Assembly: GCA_039188505.1 (NCBI GenBank)
Contig: JBCCZC010000348.1
Location: 1-6,253 of the forward strand
DNA: 6,253 nucleotides
From: JBCCZC01 sp039188505
Lineage (GTDB): Bacteria; Pseudomonadota; Gammaproteobacteria; Xanthomonadales; SZUA-38
Direction of reading: 5' to 3'
Numbering within the stretch: position 1 is the first letter of the stretch; every line of letters starts with the position of its first letter. The translations under genes were made by a program, and so were the position numbers. Below are positions 1 to 5,134 of this stretch, in pieces. The notes below the pieces were generated by a model that saw only the letters and a list, made by a program, of their open reading frames with translations, was not told the DNA's origin and did no database searches.

Positions 1-773
1 AGCAGTGCGGCCAGATTGTTGAGCGCGGAGTAGTTGTCCGGTTTGAGGGCGATGGCCTGCTCGTAGGCCGCCTTCGCCGATTCCGCCTGGCCGTTGCGGG
101 CGAGCACGAGACCAAGATTCGACCAGGCAAAGGAGGCCGCCGGCGCCGCCTCGATTGCCCGGTGCAGGGCTGCGTAGGCGTAGGGCAGATCCTCCTGCAG
201 CAGCGCTTCGGCGCCGATATTGCTGTAGAAGTGGGCCGCGGCCAGGGCATCGTCGATGCGCCGGACGCCGGTGGTGCGTTCGGCGAACTCGACGGAAACG
301 TCGAGAGTGACCGTCGACCGACCCAGGTCGATGCCCGCGTTGACGTGGTGATTCACGATCACGGTGTCGTCGGTCGCGTCCCAGCTCGGCAGGGTCGTTG
401 CCTCCTGGAAGAAGACGCGCAGGCCGCCGGCGCGGCCCAGCGCCACGGCGAGATTGGCAAAGGCCAGGCAGTTGCCTTCGCGACGCTCGAACGCCTGCGC
501 CGCGGTCAGCGTGGCCTCGGCGTCGTAGCTGAAACCGCCGCTCCCGCCGTGGAGCAGGAGGCGGTTGAGGTGATCGACCTGCACCCGGCCCGGCGCGTCA
601 GGCCAGCCGTTGACCGCGCGCGTCATGCCCGGGGTGAGCGCGAGGATGTCCCGTTCGGGTACCGTGGGCACCGGCCCGTCGAAGGCGGGGACGGCGATCG
701 GCGCGGGGGTGGTTGCGCAGCCGACCGGGCCGCCGAGCACCGCGAAGAGCAGGATCGGTCCCAGGAAACGCAT
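1..773 (-). CDS. Transglutaminase-like / TPR repeat lipoprotein (3' end cut by window edge)
   Basis: 257 complete codons are visible, reading leftward and running off the window. The N-terminus (MRFLGPILLFAVLGGPVGC) is a short hydrophobic signal ending in a Cys at residue 19. The lipobox PVGC is imperfect (Pro at -3), but an envelope lipoprotein is likely. Residues about 80-160 look like a transglutaminase-like cysteine-protease fold: REGNCLAFANLAVALGRAGG places Cys102 at a helix start, NHHVN gives His142/143, and TLDV gives Asp158, matching a Cys-His-Asp order. Residues about 180-257 form TPR-type helices (EDLPYAYAALHRAIEAAP, then QAESAKAAYEQAIALKPDN, then ALNNLAAL). I infer a periplasmic or outer-membrane-anchored protein that binds partners through its TPRs; whether it is a peptidase or an inactive fold is unknown. 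The ATG at 773 is chosen because it opens the signal peptide. It has no Shine-Dalgarno, and a -10 box sits 7 nt upstream. Confidence 0.85.
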   Translation of the reverse strand, partial: MRFLGPILLFAVLGGPVGCATTPAPIAVPAFDGPVPTVPERDILALTPGMTRAVNGWPDAPGRVQVDHLNRLLLHGGSGGFSYDAEATLTAAQAFERREGNCLAFANLAVALGRAGGLRVFFQEATTLPSWDATDDTVIVNHHVNAGIDLGRSTVTLDVSVEFAERTTGVRRIDDALAAAHFYSNIGAEALLQEDLPYAYAALHRAIEAAPAASFAWSNLGLVLARNGQAESAKAAYEQAIALKPDNYSALNNLAAL

Positions 774-780
774 GTGCGCC

Positions 781-786
781 AGTATA
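781..786 (-). promoter_or_regulatory. Candidate -10 box (TATACT) for a leaderless transcript
   Basis: On the minus strand TATACT (5/6 to the sigma-70 -10 consensus) is followed by 7 nt (GGCGCAC) and then the ATG of the lipoprotein gene. Sigma-70 normally starts 6-8 nt past the -10 box, so the start site would fall on or next to the A of the ATG. That explains the lack of any ribosome binding site. The -35 region is poor (AACGGC or CAACGG at about 18 nt), so promoter strength is uncertain. Confidence 0.5.
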
Positions 787-960
787 GCGCCGCGTCCGGG
801 GCTCGCCGTTGCCCGGGGGCGCCGTTCGGACGCCGGGGTCATCTCATCCGCCCTCTGCGGACCTAAGTCGATGATCCGACGGATGAAATCGTCGTTGCCC
901 GCGAAACCGATGCGCAATTCGGGTTAAGCTCTCGGGCCCGCGCCACCATCGATTCGAAAG

Positions 961-965
961 GGAGG
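961..965 (+). promoter_or_regulatory. Shine-Dalgarno GGAGG deciding a GTG start
   Basis: GGGAGGAAA lies just upstream of GTG 974; the GGAGG core ends 8 nt before the start codon, which is ideal spacing. It fixes the start on the GTG rather than on the internal ATG codon within the signal peptide. Confidence 0.85.
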
Positions 966-973
966 AAATCGAC

Positions 974-1423
974 GTGAAGGGATATTCGTTTGCTCGCCAC
1001 CTCATGCTGCTGTTCGTGCTGGCCGCGTTTGCGACGCCCGCATCTGCGGGACTGGTCGACACGCTGGTCGACCAACTGGGCATTACCAAGAAGCAGGCTG
1101 CGGGTGGCTCCGGCGCTATCTTCGACTACGCGAAGAAGAACCTCGAACCCGAAGAGTTCTCGGAAATTGCCGACGGCGTGCCCGAGATGGACGATCTCCT
1201 GGGGGCCGCACCGAAAGTCGAGAAGAAGAGCACCATGGGCCAGCTCGGCGGCATGCTCGGCGACAAGGGTGGCTCCGCCGCGGCCATTGCCGCCTTGGCG
1301 GACAGCTTCGAGGCGCTCGGTCTGGACGCCGACATGGCGCGGCAGTTCCTGCCCGTCGTCTACGATTACGTGCAGTCCTCCGCGGGCGACGCGGCAATGG
1401 GGCTGCTGAAAGGGCTCTTCTGA
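974..1423 (+). CDS. Secreted DUF2780 (VcgC/VcgE) family protein
   Basis: 149 residues starting at GTG. Residues 1-25 are a classic Sec signal peptide: Lys/Arg-containing start, hydrophobic LMLLFVLAAFATP, and an ASA cleavage site before Gly26. The mature part matches the DUF2780 pattern as I know it: LVDTLVDQLGITKKQAAGGS, then a Phe-Asp-Tyr-Ala-Lys-Lys helix, NLEPEEFSEIADGVPEMDDL with LLGAAP, a Gly-rich stretch, then a second helical half (AIAALADSFEALGLDADMA, FLPVVYDYVQ, GLLKGLF). This is a small helical exported protein of about the family's usual length. Its function is unknown in the family; export to the periplasm is inferred from the signal. It appears monocistronic, with its own ribosome site and a hairpin 10 bp past the stop. 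Confidence 0.88.
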   Translation: MKGYSFARHLMLLFVLAAFATPASAGLVDTLVDQLGITKKQAAGGSGAIFDYAKKNLEPEEFSEIADGVPEMDDLLGAAPKVEKKSTMGQLGGMLGDKGGSAAAIAALADSFEALGLDADMARQFLPVVYDYVQSSAGDAAMGLLKGLF

Positions 1424-1432
1424 CCCATGCGC

Positions 1433-1457
1433 GCCGGCGTCGGTCAACGACGCCGGC
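1433..1457. terminator. Perfect 10-bp hairpin between convergent genes
   Basis: GCCGGCGTCG (1433-1442), loop GTCAA, CGACGCCGGC (1448-1457): a 10-bp stem without mismatch, almost all G/C, in the 49-bp gap between the stop codons of the DUF2780 gene (plus) and the WbsX gene (minus). Position and symmetry suggest a bidirectional transcription stop. Neither strand has a T-run after the stem, so it is not a textbook intrinsic terminator. It may act as a pause or RNA-stability stem, or work with Rho. Confidence 0.55.
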
Positions 1458-1472
1458 TTGCCGGGCGCCGCG

Positions 1473-2528
1473 TCAGACGACACGCTCCAGCTCGGCGGAC
1501 AGGGACTCGAGCCAGCCCCGCCCGTAGCGCGCGTCCGGCTCGAGGTAGTTGCCCTCCGCCCATTCGTTCCAGGATTTAACGAAAAGCAGGTCGGGGCCGT
1601 CGTCCCCGGTCCGCAGCCAGCGCAGCGCCCGCCTGACCTGGCGGGCGAACAGTGCGGGTGTGGCTCCCGTCCAGACCCGTCCGCGGTCGCCGCACCGCGG
1701 CGTGTTGTCCCAGTTCGGATAGACGCAGGCGATGGTGCGTCCATCCGGGGCAAAACTGGGCACCAGGTGCCGCGCGATATTGGCGTAGGGCAGCACCGCG
1801 GCGGTGGCGCCGGCAGAGCGCAGCGGCGGCGCGAGCTGGGCGATGCGTGCGTCGAGGCCATGATGCTTGTTCCACCAGGTCTGGCTACGCCGCCAGACCG
1901 CCGCCAGGAAAAGTCCCGGCAGCCCTGCTTCCCGGGCCATGGCTTGCCAGCGATCGACAAACGCCCGCCGATCGGGCAGGTCCAGGGGTTCGAAGACGAC
2001 GAACAGCGGCCGATCGTCGACGCGGATGTAGCGCGGATCCTCGAAGGCCGGCAGGAGCGACTCGAAATGACGCTGGTCGTCGGCGGGGCCGGGGTAGGTC
2101 TGCTCGATCAGGACGCGGTCCGGCGCCCCGTGCCAAACGCCCGACCAGGACTGGTTGGCCCAGCAGAGGCAGAACGGGAAATCCGGGCGCCCTGACGCCA
2201 GCACCTCCTCGAAGGGACGTTCGAGGACCCGTCTGCCGGCGAACCAATAGTGGTAGTAGCAGAAAGCATCCACGCCGTGGTTCCGGGCGAGTCGAGCCTG
2301 CTGCTCTCGGATGGCGGGGTCGCGCAGATCGTAGTAGCCAAGCTCGCCAGGCTCCAGCGGCTGCCGGTGGCCGCGAAAGAGCGGCCGGGCGCGCCGCACG
2401 TTGGTCCACTCAGTGAAGCCCTTTTCCCAGAAGGCGTCGTTCTCGGGAATCGGATGGAACTGGGGCAGGTAGAAGGCGATCACCCGGGTTCGCTTGCCCG
2501 GTCGCGACGGGTGGCTCGGCGCTTGCAA
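1473..2528 (-). CDS. WbsX-type glycosyltransferase / GH99-like domain protein
   Basis: 351 residues from TTG 2528. Family motifs are all present: RVIAFYLPQFHPIPEND with FWEKGFTEWTNV (residues 15-44), GYYDLRDP, GVDAFCYYHYWF (85-96), CWANQ (122-126), VYPNWDNTPR (269-278) and FVKSWNEWAEGNYLEPD (316-332). These are hallmarks of Glyco_tran_WbsX (PF14307), found in O-antigen and other polysaccharide clusters and folding like GH99 (endo-mannanase-type) barrels. The conserved acidic positions (E40, E322, E325) are kept, so it looks intact. The expected role is building or trimming a surface glycan in the cytoplasm; donor and acceptor cannot be read. No signal peptide is seen. The longer in-frame start, ATG 2651, adds 41 low-complexity Arg-rich residues and would overlap the start of the divergent gene. 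TTG 2528 follows a strong GGGAGG and begins 15 residues before the domain. Confidence 0.9.
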   Translation of the reverse strand: MQAPSHPSRPGKRTRVIAFYLPQFHPIPENDAFWEKGFTEWTNVRRARPLFRGHRQPLEPGELGYYDLRDPAIREQQARLARNHGVDAFCYYHYWFAGRRVLERPFEEVLASGRPDFPFCLCWANQSWSGVWHGAPDRVLIEQTYPGPADDQRHFESLLPAFEDPRYIRVDDRPLFVVFEPLDLPDRRAFVDRWQAMAREAGLPGLFLAAVWRRSQTWWNKHHGLDARIAQLAPPLRSAGATAAVLPYANIARHLVPSFAPDGRTIACVYPNWDNTPRCGDRGRVWTGATPALFARQVRRALRWLRTGDDGPDLLFVKSWNEWAEGNYLEPDARYGRGWLESLSAELERVV

Positions 2529-2649
2529 CGGAATCCTCCCTCTGCCGAGACGCACCGCACTAGCGGGTATCGGATCGGCGGCTCGCACACGCGAGTGGAT
2601 TCTGTCACGCTCCGCCTTCCACAGCCATCGCCGGAAAACCTCGGAAACC
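2529..2649. other. Divergent intergenic region (121 bp) between WbsX and GT25-dioxygenase genes
   Basis: With WbsX starting at 2528 and the fusion gene at 2650, this region must hold both promoters. No clear sigma-70 pair is visible on either strand. It contains a 5-bp inverted repeat, CTCGC-ACAC-GCGAG (2582-2595), that might be an operator but could be chance. Only a weak purine stretch (GGAAAA, 2633-2638) precedes ATG 2650. Confidence 0.45.
2535..2540 (-). promoter_or_regulatory. Shine-Dalgarno GGGAGG placing the WbsX start at TTG 2528
   Basis: On the minus strand AGAGGGAGGA is followed by TTCCG and an in-frame TTG; GGGAGG ends exactly 6 nt before the TTG. No comparable site precedes the upstream ATG at 2651. 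This makes the rare TTG the better start. Confidence 0.7.
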
Positions 2650-4161
2650 ATGGACGAGACCCTTGCCGCCTACATCCTGACGATCGAGGCCTTGCCCGAT
2701 CGCAAGCGGGAGGCCGCCGCGCTCCTCGAGGTGCTCGATCGCATGCAGGTCGCGGCGGAGGCGGCCGTCGTTCCGGCCATCTACTGGCGCGAGGAGCAGC
2801 GGGTGCTCGATTACCTCGCGCGCTATCCGGAGCACACCTTCTCCGAAGAGGCGCTCGGTTCGCTGTCCATGGGCCAGCTTGCGGCCACGCTCAGCCACAT
2901 CAGCCTCTGGCGTCGGCTCCTCGCGAGCGACCACGCCGGTGCCTTGATCTTCGAAGACGACCTCTACGTCCATGACGCGGAAGCATTGCTGGCGACCGTG
3001 GCTGCGATCCGCGAGCGGAGCGATCTCGAGTTCGTTCGTCTGCACGTGCAGAAGCACCTCCGGGAGCAGCTGTTCGCCGACGCCGGACCGCTGCTCGTCG
3101 ACGACCCGGCACCCTACGGCTTCGCCGCCTACTACGTGAGCCGGTCCGGCGCGGAGAAGCTCCTGGCCTGCGCGCGCCACATGGACAAGCCGGTTGACTG
3201 GTTTCCGCCGCGGCTGCGCGATGAGGGCGAGCTGGTCAGCCGCTGCGTCACGCGCCTGCTCGTCGAGCATCCGCCCTTCGAAGGCGACGCGGCGCAGCTG
3301 CAGCAGCGCCACCCCTACGAGCGGGAGCCGCACAAGCTGCAGAAATCGCCGAGCGCGGTGATTGCTTCGCCCATGATTGCGAGGCGGCGCGCGGTCGTGA
3401 GGCAGGCCCGGACCAACCTGACGCTCGAGGCCGTCCGTCGCGATGGCCATGCGGTGCTGCGCGGCGCCATCGATGGCGCTTCGGTCCGGCGTGCCCGGCG
3501 CCTTGTCCTCGATCATCGCGATCTTCTGCGCAACACGCGGCCGACGCGCTCCGCGGGCCACCTGGCGGGATTTCACCGCTACCCCGAGCTCGAGGAGCTC
3601 CATCAGCTGATCACGGCGAATCCTTCCGTTCGCGAGTTCCTCTCGGCCGCGTTCGGCGGGCATGCGATGCGGAGCATCGGGCTGAGCGATATCACCATCA
3701 ACCGCTCTCAGCCCTGGCACAAGGATCTTCTACGCGGACGCTTTCGCCGGCACCTCGGTGAATCCGCCCTGGCCTGGGACGGCGCCGGCGCCGGTGTCTA
3801 CAAGGTACTGGTCTACCTGCAGCCCGGAGACAGTCTGCAGATCGTGCGTGGCTCGCATCTGGCGCCGATTCCACTGGACACGGATCAGCACGCCGAGCCT
3901 GGCCCGACGGACGAGATCCTCTCGGTCGGCGTCCAGGCAGGTGACATCGTCATCATGGACATTCGCTGCACCCATCGGGGCTCGTCCGAGGACGCCTTCT
4001 CGGCGGGCCAGCACGATGCCAATCCGAAGATTCTCGTTTCCACGGCGCTGGGTCGGGACGACCATCCCCTGACCCACGCCATGGAAATCGGCAATAGCGA
4101 GCGCCTGGCGGACTGGATGGCGCGCCATCCGGCTTCCCCGGGCACCGACAGGAGCAACTGA
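2650..4161 (+). CDS. GT25 glycosyltransferase fused to PhyH-like Fe(II)/2-oxoglutarate dioxygenase
   Basis: 503 residues, two domains. N-terminal half (about 1-210): glycosyltransferase family 25 (LPS GT, PF01755). AAYILTIEALPDRK fits the opening strand, MGQLAATLSHISLW (74-87) the LSH motif, ALIFEDD (98-104) the acidic metal/donor site, PYGFAAYYVSRSGAEKLL (155-172) the conserved core, and PVDWF (181-185) the closing motif. A basic linker follows (about 211-258). C-terminal half (about 259-490): PhyH-like. TLEAVRRDGHAVLRGAID matches the domain start, WHKD gives the HxD iron ligands His357 and Asp359, LQIVRGSHLAPI is the usual core, and His442 in DIRCTHRGSSED is the distal ligand. The Arg that normally binds 2-oxoglutarate shortly after the distal His is not obvious; Lys460 may take its place. 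Cytoplasmic, no signal peptide. A role in hydroxylating and glycosylating a glycan, lipid or protein is inference. Start ATG 2650 is chosen because it begins the GT25 domain; the preceding in-frame codons from 2494 look non-coding. Confidence 0.87.
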   Translation: MDETLAAYILTIEALPDRKREAAALLEVLDRMQVAAEAAVVPAIYWREEQRVLDYLARYPEHTFSEEALGSLSMGQLAATLSHISLWRRLLASDHAGALIFEDDLYVHDAEALLATVAAIRERSDLEFVRLHVQKHLREQLFADAGPLLVDDPAPYGFAAYYVSRSGAEKLLACARHMDKPVDWFPPRLRDEGELVSRCVTRLLVEHPPFEGDAAQLQQRHPYEREPHKLQKSPSAVIASPMIARRRAVVRQARTNLTLEAVRRDGHAVLRGAIDGASVRRARRLVLDHRDLLRNTRPTRSAGHLAGFHRYPELEELHQLITANPSVREFLSAAFGGHAMRSIGLSDITINRSQPWHKDLLRGRFRRHLGESALAWDGAGAGVYKVLVYLQPGDSLQIVRGSHLAPIPLDTDQHAEPGPTDEILSVGVQAGDIVIMDIRCTHRGSSEDAFSAGQHDANPKILVSTALGRDDHPLTHAMEIGNSERLADWMARHPASPGTDRSN

Positions 4162-4165
4162 AGCG

Positions 4166-4759
4166 ATGCTGACGATTCACGGAGATACGCGGAGCGGCAA
4201 CTGCCACAAGGTGGCCGTGACCTGCCGCCTGCTCGGCCGGGAGTTCGACTGGGTGGAGGTCGATATCATGGCCGGCGCGACGCGCACCGTCGACTTCCTG
4301 GCGATGAATCCGGCGGGTCAGGTCCCGACGGTGGTCCTCGAGGATGGACGCCCGCTGGCGCAGTCGAACGCCATCATGCTGTATCTCGCCAAGGGGAGCG
4401 CGCTGATCCCCGCGGACGCGTACGCGCGCGCCCGCATGCTGGAGTGGCTCTTCTGGGAGCAGTACTCGCACGAGCCCTACGTGGCGACGCCGCGATTTCA
4501 GCGGCTCTACCAGCAGCGCGACCCGGATCCCTGGCGCATGGAACGGGGCGAACAGGCACTCGATCATCTGGAGGCGCTGCTGACGGGGCGCGACTGGCTC
4601 GTCGGTGACGCGCTGACCCTGGCCGACATCGCGCTCAGCGCCTATACGTGTCTGGCCGAGGATGCCGGGTTCTCGCTCGCGGAGCGCCCGTCGATCGACG
4701 GCTGGCTGGCGCGCCTGGACGCCGCGGGGGGGCTGTTCCACGGCCAGCGCCGGCCGTAG
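4166..4759 (+). CDS. Glutathione S-transferase family protein
   Basis: 197 residues, the normal size for a bacterial GST. Residues 1-76 are the thioredoxin-like domain: LTIHGDTRSGNCHKVAVTCRL with Ser10, Asn12 and Cys13 as candidate catalytic positions, NPAGQVPTVVLEDG with the cis-proline Pro54, and LAQSNAIMLYLA with Gln66-Ser67, which bind the gamma-glutamyl part of glutathione. Residues about 85-190 are the helical domain, with WLVGDALTLADIALSAY as the N-capping box and hydrophobic staple. It likely conjugates or reduces a substrate with glutathione in the cytoplasm; the substrate is unknown. The start is 4 bp after the fusion gene's stop, with AGGAG (4150-4154) inside the upstream gene's last codons. 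Co-transcription and perhaps translational coupling are therefore likely. Whether it acts in the same pathway as the fusion or is just an adjacent gene is not known. Confidence 0.92.
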   Translation: MLTIHGDTRSGNCHKVAVTCRLLGREFDWVEVDIMAGATRTVDFLAMNPAGQVPTVVLEDGRPLAQSNAIMLYLAKGSALIPADAYARARMLEWLFWEQYSHEPYVATPRFQRLYQQRDPDPWRMERGEQALDHLEALLTGRDWLVGDALTLADIALSAYTCLAEDAGFSLAERPSIDGWLARLDAAGGLFHGQRRP

Positions 4760-4824
4760 CAGCGCAGCAGACGAACCGATCGGGAGGGAAGCGCCAGGGC
4801 CCTTGCCCCACCGGTACGCTCCGG
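4760..4824. other. Convergent gap with weak hairpin
   Basis: 65 bp between the GST stop and the stop of the small minus-strand gene. ACCGG-TACGCT-CCGGT (4810-4825) forms a 5-bp stem that reaches into the minus gene's stop codon. There is no T-run, so a terminator is only possible, not shown. Confidence 0.3.
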
Positions 4825-5010
4825 TCAGTGTTGACGCCGTTGGCCGCGACACTCGTCGAGTTTCCGCTGAGCCAGGGCGAGGGCCAGCTCCATGCGGAGG
4901 ACCGTCTCCGGCCGTTCCTGCCTGGAAGCGTTCCTGATCAGTTCGCGCCAGAAGGCTATTTCCGATTCCAGCGCTTCTGGATCGATGGGCATGGTGGGCT
5001 TTTCCGACAT
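4825..5010 (-). CDS. Small hypothetical charged helical protein
   Basis: 61 residues from ATG 5010 (GTG 5013 and ATG 4992 are in-frame alternatives). The sequence is rich in Glu, Arg and Leu: PIDPEALESEIAFWRELI, then QERPETVLRMELALALAQ and RKLDECRGQ. It predicts one or two amphipathic helices that could pair as a coiled coil; there is no signal peptide or membrane segment. I do not recognise the family. It is supported by coding-like composition, a sensible position between a convergent GST and a divergent AraC gene, and the absence of any better gene here. No strong Shine-Dalgarno precedes 5010. GGAAAAG sits 6 nt before ATG 4992, so the true protein may be only 55 residues. It could share a divergent control region with the regulator. 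Confidence 0.55.
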   Translation of the reverse strand: MSEKPTMPIDPEALESEIAFWRELIRNASRQERPETVLRMELALALAQRKLDECRGQRRQH

Positions 5011-5013
5011 CAC

Positions 5014-5134
5014 GATTTCGCGGGCTCAGAGTGTCCGGGTTCTGCGGCCCCATACTTGACGACGATGGCCAATCGCTGGCCCGAAACGGCCGCCTGCGGT
5101 AGCTTTTACGGCAACGGCGAGGAAGCGGACGCAG
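5014..5134. other. Divergent intergenic region upstream of the AraC gene
   Basis: It holds GAGGAAG (5119-5125), the Shine-Dalgarno of the AraC gene with 9 nt spacing, and a good -35-like TTGACG (5056-5061). No matching -10 is seen 16-18 nt downstream (TAGCTT at 5100-5105 is too far). The AraC protein might bind here to control itself or the small divergent gene, as is common for divergent regulators; no operator repeat is evident. Confidence 0.45.

Larger units (their letters stand above)
774..973. other. Divergent intergenic region (200 bp)
   Basis: This lies between the minus-strand lipoprotein gene and the plus-strand DUF2780 gene. It holds the TATACT box for the minus gene and the Shine-Dalgarno for the plus gene. 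For the plus gene no convincing sigma-70 pair is seen: TTGCCC at 895-900 has no -10 at 16-18 nt, and TTAAGCT at 924-930 is only a weak candidate. An 11-bp odd palindrome (ATCCG-A-CGGAT, 874-884) is present but is within chance expectation. No further coding sequence is credible here. Confidence 0.6.

Noticed and set aside
162..866. Plus-strand open frame antisense to the lipoprotein gene
   Set aside because: The minus strand encodes a signal peptide, a catalytic-like triad and TPRs in the same stretch; the plus frame shows no domain features.
874..884. Odd palindrome ATCCG-A-CGGAT, with a nearby TCATCCG (844-850) pairing with CGGATGA (880-886), as a possible operator
   Set aside because: Five-bp arms with a one-base centre are expected several times by chance in 6 kb, and no second copy or overlap with a promoter is seen.
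924..950. TTAAGCTC followed by a GC-rich spacer, resembling a flagellar sigma-28 promoter upstream of the DUF2780 gene
   Set aside because: The second half (GCCGATAA) is not present at the required 11-nt spacing; CCACCATC fits poorly.
2582..2595. Inverted repeat CTCGC-ACAC-GCGAG in the divergent region as a regulator site
   Set aside because: Short arms in GC-rich DNA; no repeat elsewhere and no promoter to relate it to.
2494..2649. Upstream in-frame extension of the fusion protein (52 residues from ATG 2494)
   Set aside because: The extension lacks domain similarity, would overlap the WbsX 5' end, and the GT25 domain begins naturally at ATG 2650.
5056..5061. TTGACG as the -35 of an AraC gene promoter
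   Set aside because: There is no acceptable -10 box at 15-19 nt downstream, so it is not called as a promoter.
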